Shown here in pieces: positions 49,401 to 59,441 of a DNA stretch of 64,000 bases. The notes beneath the pieces are model-generated. The model worked only from the letters and a program-made list of their open reading frames with translations. It was not told the origin of the DNA and made no database searches. Both the position numbers and the translations under genes were made by a program. Numbering within the stretch: position 1 is the stretch's first letter; each line of letters begins with the position of its first letter. The stretch is from Phytoseiulus persimilis. Taxonomy: Eukaryota > Arthropoda > Arachnida > Mesostigmata > Phytoseiidae. Location: positions 14,958,211 through 15,022,210 of the forward strand of contig CM075104.1 in assembly GCA_037576195.1 (NCBI GenBank). Reading direction: 5' to 3'.

Positions 49401-50255
49401 GGATCGGATTGATGATTTACTGAACGTCGTTCGAACGAACTGCACACCATCCGAGCGCCGTCGGCCACGCGAATGAGCGGAGGCCCCAGCCGATCCACTC
49501 GAGGCCCACAGCTCAAACCCGACAACCGCTCGGTCGTGCAGATTGACAGACAGACAGCTAACGAGAAAGCTTTGCAGTGTGCAGTTGTGTAATCTAGCGT
49601 CTGAACATTCTGAGTACCTGATCCCAGTACCTCCTCGAGAAAATCTTGCACACAACGCTCCAAGCCCGACTCGACGCGCTGTAGGAAGTTGACTGGCTAT
49701 TTGCGTCCCTGGTTCATTGGACGTCTCCCCGCTACGGCGTCCCCAACCGGATGGGGCCATCTCGCCGATACACCGAACCAATTGGCAGCAACCGTTCCCC
49801 GGAGTCGAAGCTCCGAACATCGTTACTCGTGTTGCATTGATATGATTCAATGAGGCCAGAACGAGGTGAGGAATAACTGGATAAGAACGGCGCCATCTAC
49901 CGAACTGGGAGCAAGGGATCGGCTCGGATCAGTATTGCTGTTACTGCGATTCGCTCCATGAATCCTCACCCAGCTTCAAGGAATGCGAGCTTCTTTATGA
50001 TTCGCTGTTGTGTCTTCGTTGTTTTTGCTACTCCTACGCGGGAACCGGTTCGGAGGTACCGACGTGGGCTCCAGACATGGGCGAAGCCCCCCCTTCTCCT
50101 CTTAAAGCCATTCCGACGATCGACTGCAAGAGACTTGAGCTATGAGATAAGAGTCGCATCAACGAGAGGGGAGGATTCGCATATCTTGACGAGCAGAAAA
50201 TGGCTGTATTGAGTGGTTCATTCAAATCTGATCTATGCCACGCACGCCGGATGCT
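43492..50255. other. Gene-poor interval, part 6
   Basis: No recognised gene. Stop-poor GC-rich blocks produce long frames on both strands (for example 48350-49048 +, 232 residues; 49097-49663 -, 188 residues), which overlap each other and lack domains. A (GCTC)n tract lies at 48268-48285 and a TATAAA at about 44056-44061. Confidence 0.3.
48268..48285 (+). repeat. (GCTC)n tract
   Basis: About four and a half copies of GCTC within a GC-rich stretch; a simple repeat. Confidence 0.65.
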
Positions 50256-50264
50256 AAAAAGCAC
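50256..50264. repeat. Left target-site duplication candidate
   Basis: AAAAAGCAC, identical over 9 bases to 50985-50993 on the other side of the foldback element. A 9-base duplication is typical of Mutator-like insertion; hAT elements give 8. Confidence 0.6.
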
Positions 50265-50271
50265 GATTCCG

Positions 50272-50390
50272 CCCGATTTGAGCGGAGGCCCGATTTGAGC
50301 GGAGTCCCGATCTGAGCGAAGGCCCAATTTGAGCGAAGGCCCAATTTGAGCGAAGGCCCGATTTGAGCGGAGGCCCGATTCAAGCGGAAG
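50272..50390 (+). repeat. Left inverted-end array, seven 17-base units
   Basis: Seven consecutive 17-base units of CCCGATTTGAGCGGAGG type. Differences concentrate at a few positions: C/T or G/A near the start, GGAGG/GAAGG/GGAGT at the end. Period and unit boundaries are exact. Confidence 0.9.
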
Positions 50391-50875
50391 CCAACAGCGG
50401 CTGTGGTACCGTTGCTCGCGCTAGAGTTGGGTCCGGCACCTTTTGATGGCGATCATGACTGAAGAAGAGCTGCAGGCTGCAGCCCTCGTTCCTTGAGCCA
50501 GTATCATAAAACACTGCTCACGGCATCGACGAGGCCTGCGTTCTCTGAGTCCAATTCCTTGAGGGAGTTCAAGACACCGGTCGCTGATTTGTGGCCTTGC
50601 GCCTCGTCGAAGAGCTGCTGTCAACGCCGCTCGCGGGGCACTCCGATTCTCGCTAGTCGGTGGGCAGTGAATGGCGGCGACGCAAAGAATAATAGTGGTC
50701 AATGATGAGCAAAGGTTGCCCTCTGGTCGAATCCACGGAGCTCAGCGGCATACTTGCTTCGCACTCCGGCACAATGCGCGCACGCAGTCCTGCCTGGCTC
50801 TACATGAAACCGATACATTCGAAAGGAACGAAGTGAAATAAGTTCGAACCACACCAGCGTCTCCCGCTCCGCTGC

Positions 50876-50977
50876 TATCCGCTCAAATCGGGCCTTCGCT
50901 CAAATCGGGCTTTCGCTCAAATTGGGTCTCCGCTCGAATCGGGACTCCGCTCAAATTGGACCTCCGCTCAAATGAAG
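50876..50977 (-). repeat. Right inverted-end array, six 17-base units
   Basis: The same 17-base unit in the opposite orientation (CGCTCAAATCGGG as read on the plus strand), six copies. With the left array it can form a hairpin stem of about 100 bases. Confidence 0.9.
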
Positions 50978-50984
50978 CGGCCCC

Positions 50985-50993
50985 AAAAAGCAC
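50985..50993. repeat. Right target-site duplication candidate
   Basis: AAAAAGCAC, the exact match of the left flank of the element. Confidence 0.6.
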
Positions 50994-52412
50994 AACAGAA
51001 ACGGAGTCGAAATCGGGCGAAAAGAAATCTGTGCCACGCTCGCCCTCCTACGCGCCCACTTGCTCGCCGTCGGAACTTGAGAATCTCTGTTCAAGGGATC
51101 CCAGGAGACTTATTCATCAGACTGAACGAGATTCCGACTGCTTGTTCTCCCGAGAAATTCAAAAATTCTCGGACCTCGCTGATGTATGCGAGAACCGTAA
51201 ATAGGCTTAAGGATTCTTCGTCAGATTGTAACAATTTCGTCCTTCCCCCTCTCTCTCTCTCTCGTAGTTTCGTGCTGGCGCGCAACGTGCACTCTTGAGC
51301 TGAGGAAGCTGAGTTGTTCCCTTCCGGTTAGATGATGATGCCTGGAAGTCTTAGACACAGGGCTTGATGGCGGGAATCGCGCGGAGCGAGAAATGCGTGA
51401 AGTGAGAAATCGAGTCTCCCGACGCGTCGCTGGAGAGACGACCTCATACAAAAGCAAGGATTTTTGGCCGATGCATTCCGTCGTATCTTTCTATTCTCGC
51501 CGGAATTATCTTGAAAAATGGGTGAGCGCGCAGCGCCAGTGGAGCTCGGCCTCGGTTTATACGTAGAATGGCGTTTGAACTTTGCGGAACAGTTCCCAAA
51601 GCGAGAACGCTCCCGGTCCTACTCATAAACTGTGACTTGGCACTCACTGAAGCCTCAACCGGTCAGCAAGCCAAACTTCGAATTGGCTCGAAGACTCGAT
51701 GCGAAACCAATTCGATGGAAAAATCCCTCGTGAACTCCTCACTGCTCAGAGCAACCAACGCAGCCGAGCTCCCGCCAGAAATGATAAAGTTTTCCTCCGA
51801 TTTTCCCTCGACGGTTTTCCTTTCCCCCTTTCCCATCGTTCTCGGAGGCGACGAGCTCTGGAAGGCACTCATGAATAGAGTTCCGAGGTATAAATACGAG
51901 TAGATGTATGCATTCCAGGATTCGGAGGGATCCTCGATTTTGGCGAGCGGTCCGCAATTCCATCATAACGGGCTCAGCGAATATACAGAGATGGAGAGAG
52001 ACTGATCGAGCGACTGCATATCTTGGACGATGAATAATTTCCCGACCTTGAGATTCCTTCCAACAGTGTCTCCAACTGCCTCGAGTTCCCGAGCGGAGAG
52101 AGCCGTTTTTGAGATCCAACCTGTTCAAGCGCGAATTCCTTTCTCGAGAACGGTGGGATAGGTGTTTGCGGTTCTCCTCCTTCGCTGAGACTCAGGTTGC
52201 GACGATGATGATCGGTGGTACTAACCACCCCTTTCAGCTATCCCGACAGAGAATGTATGCATGATTCCGAACTCGTTCGCCCAGAGTTCATTCGTTCGTT
52301 CACGATCATTCGTACATCGGTACGTTCCTCGAGGGGAGCTGGTAGAGATTCGGACAAATAGACGGATGGGTGGAATGAGTGCGCGAGTATGACCCGGAGG
52401 GTCGCCCAGGTT
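50994..52412. other. Gene-poor interval, part 7
   Basis: No recognised gene. A short CT-repeat (ctctctctctctct) lies at about 51249-51263. Open frames around 51568-51903 (+) and 51739-52128 (-) overlap on opposite strands and lack domains. Confidence 0.3.
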
Positions 52413-53528
52413 TCATTCCACAAACGAGCTGATTACGACCCGAGTTCCTTTAAATTCCAGGTAAGTCTCCGGAGGTGCATCATCCTTCAGCCACAGGCCG
52501 ATCTGTTTCGGAAAGTGCAAGGCTACTGGGAGCGATGATGTGGACAGCTGGAAATAGCAAGTTGCATCGAGGACGGTTGGATCCATCCTATTGTAGATGA
52601 AAGTTGCTCTAATTGGTCCTCCCAGATTGAGTGAGGAACACGATACACACTGGAATGTGGTAAAGCTCGACAGCTCCCCAGATGAGCGGAGGCAATCGCA
52701 AGACTTTGAACTCTTCATAGGCGCGTTGCACTGACCGACGGAAACTTGACTTCCCTGCACGAAATCGTCGAATCTCTTCGACCGTATTTCAACATCAAGT
52801 GATTCCCAAGGCCTGGTTATCGTTGGAGAGGTCGGATTCTCGTGATACTGACCATTAGAATTCATCATGAGATCACTCTGAAAGCTCATGCCCAATGATC
52901 GTCAGCGAACGATGCTTCCTCCGGAGTCGTTGAACGCGCACGTCGGCAGTCATTGGAATGCAGGTTCCAGAGCAGGATTGGTTGATCTCCATCCCATACT
53001 CTACCCCCTGTGATCGGCGAGACCCATGCCTGTGTCCAAGGGGCTTATGAACGAGAGTTCAAACTCCACTTCTAAATCCACGGCACTCCAGTCGCCGTTC
53101 TTGACCTCACCGGAGGAAACTCATCGACCACGGAGGAACCGTGTGATGAAATCGTGATGTTCGTCGGAAATCAGGACTTCCAGTACTTGTCCAGGAACTT
53201 CCAGGAACTGTCTACTTCAGACAGCCCACGTACAGAGATGAGCCGAAAACCATCGGACCAACCTCAGTCAGAAAGGTTTGGTGCGAGATGGCTACGCAGG
53301 TGCTGAATCATTCTCGCCGAATGCCTGCTCCGGGAAATAATGAGACGTGAGCGTCATCCATGTGATTTTGTGAGAGATCATTTAGGATTCGAGCAAGTCG
53401 AGAACCGTAATCTTCGAGAGCAGGCCTCAGAAACAGTGATCGTATCATTCTCGATCGTGGAAATCCGTATGAGACAACTATCGCCTCTTGGATCCCACGA
53501 TAGAATGTTTGAAATTCTGTTTGCCATT
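52413..53528 (-). pseudogene. Coding-like minus-strand segments of unknown family, broken by stops
   Basis: The best segment is an ATG-led 160-residue frame at 52413-52895. Its composition is well mixed and not Arg/Ser-skewed like most chance frames here; it has several Cys and ends with sequence such as LPVALHFPKQIGLWLKDD. Upstream on the same strand are further short open stretches in shifting phase, including about 53003-53130 (WSAVDLEVEFELSFISPLD) and 53378-53528 (ATG-led, 49 residues). This pattern is what a decayed gene of about 1.1 kb would give, or an undetected multi-exon gene. I do not recognise the family; a host gene copy, a transposon gene or an old viral insertion are all possible. 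Confidence 0.25.
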
Positions 53529-55500
53529 CCCTCTAACATTCACGCGTCAATCGATCACGCTCTGGTCTAGAAGAATGCGAGAGAATACGCCCTCACTTCC
53601 GCAGAAGGAAGGACGCCATAAACTTTTTGGACGTCTCGTCCCCGGAGTCCTGTGATAGTTCATGCGGTTGCAGCATGAGATGAATACCTCCGAAGTCTTG
53701 AAGCCGTTCTGTAGTGTGGCAGAGTCCTCCTACAACGGCTTTCTCGCGGAGCCGATTTCAGTTTTCGCTTCTCGCCATCGGAGGCCGTTCTCCCCGGCAA
53801 GGAGTCTCGCAGTGCTTCTGCTCAGAGAGGAGAAGTGTACTATTCTAGTCTGTTAGTTGGTCGCTTCTTATAAACAGCGGAGCTCTACACTGCTCAAAGA
53901 GGCCGATGCGTGGTGCTTCAGCGGCTATGCTGTGCTCTGACGTATAAACACTGAAAGCCACGGACCCTAGGTCCGTCGTGATGTGCAAAGGCTTCATTTC
54001 TTTCGTTTGAGGTTAAGTATGTAAACATTTGTCATCTTTGTGAAGCGTGTCTTGTTCCCTTCGTCTCTGTTCCGTTCTTGTTTGTCGATGTTTACCATGC
54101 CGGAGAGCCATCAGTGTCTCTGGTTTGCTTTGCAGCTGGATGGTGGTTGGCAAACCGATCTTCGGCTCGCGATTCGCGGTCAGTGATAACATTGATCTGG
54201 CGCAATCGCTGCTTGAGGAATTTCCAGCTAGCAGCACAGCGCATAAATCATCGCTGTCAGCGGAGCCGACGCCAGAAATCACGTCACGTGAGAAATCACC
54301 GGACCTTCATCACCCCAAGACTTATAGAGACCAGAGATCGTCCGAAACTGGGAGCAGCGCAGACGCCGCAGGAAACACAGGCGACTATGTACAACAATGA
54401 CAAGCTAGCTCCGCAACGCAAACTAGCAAACAAACCAAACGTCCACACTGCGCGCAGTTATAAATGGTCTCTATAAATCTGTTTTCATAGTCCCGGATAC
54501 CAACAACAACAACAAAAACACCAGCCGCGGCAACAAGAACGACATCACTGGCGAGAGCGGCAACAGCAGCTTCGCTCATGTCGGAAGACACGACAAGATC
54601 GTACACATCGGTGTTACGAATGCCGAGAATCCTTCCGCAGTTGAGATCTCGGAGGCGTTTCTAAACCTGCTCTCCATTTTGGCGGCAATTCGCTCTCCTC
54701 GACAAGATCTAGAGGCCGACAAGCAGTCGGAGCGACGAATCTAGGCGTTTCGCTGCCCAGAGAAGCGGGAGGATACGCCATACGTCTGGATTGTGTAGCG
54801 GCAATTTCTGCCGTCTTTGAGCCTATTCTCCCGAACCGTGAGGACGAAACGGGGACGACGATGCGATGCCGGCCCATTAAAGCGGCCATGTGCGCCAGGA
54901 CTTGCTCAACCCGACGGTAGGCAGGCAAGCTGTCAGTCGTGAGTTGGTGATATGTTGAAAAAGTTGTTTTGCGTTTCACTCAAGCCTCTTAGGCTATCCG
55001 ACGATGCAAATGCGCTCGAACTCGACAGTCGGAAACCGTCTCGAAATCCTCCTTCCGCAATAGTGCAGTGCCTGCTGTCACTCCTTACAACGACCTTGCC
55101 CACTTTGTCGGCTTAGGCGGCTGTCTGGCCAGCTCAGTGGGGAAACGGATTGCGACGGAGCTCCAGCCCACGGTTGACTGAATGATCTGGTAGACGAATG
55201 ACACGGCAACGATGGGCGAGGACGGAGTCAGCAGATATCGAATGCATTTCAACAAATTCCATTGGAGACCCCCTCCCCCCGTTCCTTCCGCCCCTTGGTC
55301 GGATATAATTGTGGGCTGAACGCTCTTCCGCGGCCCGATCCCCGATTCCTCCTCGATCTCGGTGCTTCTATCCGAACGCAGAACAGAGAGCGAGAGAGAG
55401 CGGCGCCGAGTCTGGCGAGTCAGGCCGACGAACAGAACAGGAAAGAATCACGTTAGCTTGTTCTCATACTGGACCCGTAGAGCTAGTGACAACGGCAGCC
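53529..55500. other. Gene-poor interval, part 8, including paired TATA-like boxes
   Basis: No recognised gene. Two TATA-like motifs lie close together, TATAAA at 54459-54464 and TATAAA at 54473-54478, about 3.9 kb before the Inx2-like start codon. They could mark a core promoter for that gene, but nothing in the sequence proves transcription from here. Confidence 0.3.
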
Positions 55501-55508
55501 GAGCGGGC

Positions 55509-55541
55509 TGGCAGGCAGGCGGGCGGGCAGGCAGGCAGGCC
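55509..55541 (+). repeat. (GGCA/GGCG)n tetranucleotide tract
   Basis: About eight copies of a GGCA-type tetranucleotide with G/A interchange; a simple repeat in a GC-rich block. Confidence 0.75.
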
Positions 55542-55699
55542 GGAAAGCACCTAGGTCCAAAGTCCTGAACGGCCCTCTCTCCCAAGGTTCGGCGAGGGGT
55601 CCATCCTCGCCCTCGGCCGTCCAAGTGAAAGGGTCTGGGCCAGCGAGCGAGCGGACTCGAGCTCAGCTTCAGCAGCCAGTTTGAATGGAATAGTGGCGC

Positions 55700-58334
55700 G
55701 CAGAGTGCGGATTGCTTGCCGTAGTAGTGATGAATGCAGGTTACGAGATGTGAAACAGTGACTGTGTGTTTGCTGTTGGATGTGCTGCAAGTCGTGTTGC
55801 CGTTGTTGTTGTCAATTCGCGTCAACTGATGCTACTGCTGCTGCACCCGCTCTCGCTGCCGCCGCGAATACCACGTTCACTGAGACAGCAGCAGAAACAC
55901 CACAATCATCATCTGCAACAGCAACTCCTGGTTGCAAAACTCCTGATACTGCTGCTGAGGCAGCCCTCTGGGACGGCAGCAGTAGTCCAGCAGATGACCG
56001 ATGACGACGACAGCAGCACGATCATTCGAGAAGCACGTTCGCGTTCGACGACTCCACTGATGAAATGACTGCAAGGTGCAAGCTACGAAGGGACAATTCC
56101 GGACATTGTGTCGATGTCCAACAACGTCACTAACGGGCTAGAACAGTGCAGACTTGGGTTGATGCGTGAATGCGTGTGTTTCAAGTGTGAAGTGTGACGA
56201 TTTCCTCTCCTTCATCATCAAACTCCAATTCCCCCCATTCTCTCCATCGGTGCGACCATCGGACAACGGTTCTTAAAGAACGGATTCTCCTAGCAAACGG
56301 ACAGAGAGGATTGTGCGCTCGACAGAGAAATTCTCTTCTTCCAAGTTGTGTGGCCAAGTATTCACCTCGATCTGAAGTCATCGGAACAAGCCACAAAATG
56401 CTCGTGATCGGGGGCGCCCATAGACGCCCTCCGGGCTAGAGGGTGCGCGATGGGGTGCTTTGGACTGGGATTCTGAGGTGGTGACGAGCAAGGAGAAGTA
56501 GAGCGACCACAACGACAACAACATAACAAGAATACAGATTGTCGGCAACACTTACGGACGACGAACAGCTCCTTCCATCACCGGATGCCAAGACTGTCGG
56601 CGTTACCGTCAAGCACGAAAGTACCACGGGTCGGAGCGGGGTTACGTCACCGCTCTTAGTAGCAGAGAAGAGTCGTTCCAAAATAACAGGTTCGAACCGG
56701 GAGACGCCTTCGAATCCTGCGGGAGAAGCCTCAGAGCCTCAAAAACGCAAAGCTTCTCTGCTAGCAATTCCCCGTGCAAAGGTTTCGACGGAGCCGTCGA
56801 CCGAAACCGGCGAGACGAGTCATCCGCGTGAAGACAGTCGTTGATTTGTCAACAGAGCAACGGAATCAGCGGACAGGTTCTCTAGCTACCGAGAGAACGA
56901 CCGACTGACCGAGCAAGCAGCCAAGCAGGCAAGCAAGCAGCGGACCATCCCGACGACCGATAACCGTCCGACAGATCGATCGATCAATCGAACGAGTAGA
57001 GAAACATACGACGAATCCGCTCTCACTGCTTCGATGCCATCTTGGGTTTTCCGGTGCCACCTTGTTGCAAGGGCTGTTGTTGTTGCTGTTGTCAGGGCTT
57101 ATCGGAAATCAGTTCAGCAGATCACCTCAGCGACGCCTCGACTACACAACTGTATGCTCCTGTGTTCTCGCTACGACAAAACATGTCATGCGCACACGGC
57201 AATCAGTCGAACATTCGCTGGTGGCTGACGAGTTCCGTTGTTTGCAATGCCAGTACTTCGACAACAAGTCATCTCCGGCGCAAATCTACCTCAGACACCG
57301 ATCCTCAGCGAGCACCGCCCGACGAATACTTTGTTACTCAACAGTTTTTCAACAATCGCAGCGACAGCAGCTGCGACGACAAGCGAAGCAAACAACAGAG
57401 CAAACAGTGTACTCCTACTTCTATTATTACTACTTCCGCAACTACTGCCTCAAATCTGTTCACAACTACTTGTTGTTGTTGTTGTTCTGTGCCGTTTATT
57501 TCTGCCGATATTTGTTGTTCACCCACTTGCCAGAACAACAATCCGCACCTCAAACAACAACAGCAACAGACGCCTCAACAGCAAGGAACGCAGCTGCGGG
57601 AGCAGCCGCGGCTCCAGCAGCAGCGACGAGAGCAGCTGTTGCGAAAACCTTGCGAAGCTGCTGGTCCAAAGAGAGTGCGTGCGGACCGAAAGGTCAGAAA
57701 AAGTCTATTCAACTTGTTGAACCGGATAGTTGGTTATTATTACTATTGTCATTATTACTCCGAAAGCGGACAGGAAACAGAAGCAAAGAAGAAAAAGAAC
57801 TTTGTCAGAAAGGGCCTCGAGGGCCCGGGGCCCGAGTGCCCGTCCAGTCGAAAGTGTCAGTGTGGTCTCCAGTTTCAGCCGAACAACAACGAGTGCAACA
57901 AAAACGAACTTTTATCAGCATCCTCCTCTTCGTTAATATTATCATCATCATTACCATCATCATCGCAACAACAACAACAACAACAACCGCCACCAACATC
58001 ACCAACAACTACAATAACCGAAGAAGAGAAGATACCAAGTTATCATCGAAGAGTTATTCCAAACACAGTTCGTCAACGTCGTTGTCAAAGTCAACACCAA
58101 GCTCGAGCGGAGTCGGCTCAACGCGGAGCCGAAGCGGACGGACAAGAAGCCGAGCTATATTCTCCTCGTCTGAGCGATCAGTCCCAACAGAAAAGCGAGT
58201 CCTTGAAGGATCGTTGTGCTCGTTTCTGTTTTCTCCGCGGGTGGTATCTACATTTCGACGGAATTCATCGTTTTGGGCCGCCCCAGCCGCTGAGACGGGC
58301 TCCACCACCGCCCGCGTCAGAACACTCGTCAGCC
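55700..58334 (+). promoter_or_regulatory. Trinucleotide-rich upstream/leader region of the Inx2-like gene
   Basis: Dense in CTG/CAG, CAA, ATC and CGA triplets (for example 55795-56000, 57340-57650, 57949-57988), the composition typical of long 5' untranslated leaders of arthropod genes. From about 57042 to the innexin start the frame that continues into innexin has no stop (431 codons). A second frame is open from 57062 to 58399, crossing the innexin start by 65 bases, and a third is open from 57238 to 57720. Because all three frames are open, composition rather than coding is the likelier cause. Transcript boundaries are unknown. Confidence 0.45.
57949..57988 (+). repeat. (ATC)n followed by (CAA)n microsatellites
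   Basis: Adjacent ATC and CAA trinucleotide runs in the innexin leader; the CAA run has about eight units. Confidence 0.85.
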
Positions 58335-59441
58335 ATGCTCGATGTTATCCGTTCAGTGAAGTCTCTCTTAAAGGTATCGCGAGTGCACATCGACAATGAT
58401 ATCTTCCGACTGCACTACACCGCGACCTGTGTGATCCTGCTTGCTTTCTGTATAGTAGTCACCACGAAGCAGTATGTAGGAGATCCCATCGACTGCGTCC
58501 GGTCCGCGGAGGTCCCTCAGAGCGTCATCAATACCTATTGTTGGATCCACGCGACCTACTCGGTCAAGTCGCTCATGCATTCAAGTCACCAAAAGGATGT
58601 TGTGTACCCCGGTGTGGGGTCAAGATCAATAGCGGACTCTTCGCCAAGTGACCACAAATACCATAAATACTACCAATGGGTGTGCTTCATGCTGTTTTTC
58701 CAGGCGACACTCTTCTATATTCCTCGTTGGCTATGGAAGCTATGGGAAGGAGGCAAGATACAAACGCTTATGATGGACCTGGACGTAGGGATGTGCGGTG
58801 AAACGGAGAGAAAGCATAAAAAAAAGCTGCTCGTCGATTACCTCGTCAACTCGTTACGCCAACACGACTGGTACGTGGCCAAGTACTTTACCTGTGAATT
58901 CATGGCCTTCGCCAACGTGGTCGGCCAAATATTCCTTATGGACAAATTCTTCGAGGGGGAGTTCCTTACCTACGGACTCGAAGTGATCAAGTTCATGGAC
59001 CAGGGAGACGAAGAGAGACTAGATCCCATGGTTCGAATCTTCCCGAGGGTCGCCAAATGCCAGTTCTATAAGTTCGGCCATTCGGGTACCATAGAGACCC
59101 ACGACGCCATCTGTATATTGCCGCTAAATATTGTCAATGAGAAAATCTATATTTTTCTTTGGTTCTGGTTCATAATCCTGTCGATACTCACGGGGTTCGT
59201 AGTTTTACAACGAGTCATTCTGACCGCGTGCCCGCCGGTACGCGTCTACTTGCTGAACATGCGGTTCCGACTCGTACACTACGACCACTTTCACACCGTG
59301 GTGAGACGGGGTTCTCTTGGCGATTGGTTCCTGATTTACATGCTCGGCCAAAACCTCGACTCTATGATTTTCCGAGAGGTGATCGCCGATATGGCCAAGA
59401 GGATGACGGCCGAGCCTAAAGATTCGTCTTCGGCTGCATGA
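58335..59441 (+). CDS. Inx2: Innexin, Inx2-like, single coding exon
   Basis: Predicted 368 residues from ATG 58335. The start MLDVIRSVKSLLKVSRVHID closely resembles the conserved beginning of arthropod Inx2, which fixes this Met although the frame stays open upstream. Then: TM1 at about 28-45; loop 1 Cys54 and Cys69; the family motif YYQWV at 112-116; TM2 at about 115-132; TM3 at about 187-203; loop 2 Cys242 and Cys260; the conserved LPLNIVNEKIYIFLWFWF into TM4 (about 273-292); and a short cytoplasmic tail. The product forms gap-junction channels; in insects Inx2 acts in epithelia, glia and germline, and that role here is by analogy only. The gene is head-to-head with the other innexin across 43.6 kb. 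An alternative product with a 431-residue low-complexity N-terminal extension is formally possible but unlikely. Confidence 0.94.
   Translation: MLDVIRSVKSLLKVSRVHIDNDIFRLHYTATCVILLAFCIVVTTKQYVGDPIDCVRSAEVPQSVINTYCWIHATYSVKSLMHSSHQKDVVYPGVGSRSIADSSPSDHKYHKYYQWVCFMLFFQATLFYIPRWLWKLWEGGKIQTLMMDLDVGMCGETERKHKKKLLVDYLVNSLRQHDWYVAKYFTCEFMAFANVVGQIFLMDKFFEGEFLTYGLEVIKFMDQGDEERLDPMVRIFPRVAKCQFYKFGHSGTIETHDAICILPLNIVNEKIYIFLWFWFIILSILTGFVVLQRVILTACPPVRVYLLNMRFRLVHYDHFHTVVRRGSLGDWFLIYMLGQNLDSMIFREVIADMAKRMTAEPKDSSSAA

Larger units (their letters stand above)
50265..50984. mobile_element. Non-autonomous foldback / Mutator-like DNA transposon with tandemly repeated inverted ends
   Basis: A 720-base segment bounded by identical 9-base direct repeats (AAAAAGCAC). 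The two ends carry long inverted repeats, each built of 17-base tandem units with consensus CCCGATTTGAGCGGAGG: seven units on the left (50272-50390) and six in inverted orientation on the right (50876-50977). When the right end is reverse-complemented, units align in register: the second unit of both ends finishes GGAGT and the fourth of both begins CCCAATTTGAGCGAA. So the ends descend from one terminal repeat rather than from chance satellites. The interior (50400-50870) has only short frames without domains (for example 50421-50702 -), hence no transposase, and mobilisation would need one supplied in trans. Assignment to the Mutator superfamily rests on duplication length and long inverted repeats; a foldback element of another family is the alternative. 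Confidence 0.7.

Noticed and set aside
50421-50702. Frame within the foldback element as a transposase
   Set aside because: Only 93 residues and no DDE-type or zinc-finger motif; the element appears non-autonomous.
57042-58334. N-terminal extension of the Inx2-like protein as part of the annotated gene
   Set aside because: Innexins start at the conserved short N terminus found at 58335; the extension is low complexity and all three frames are open.
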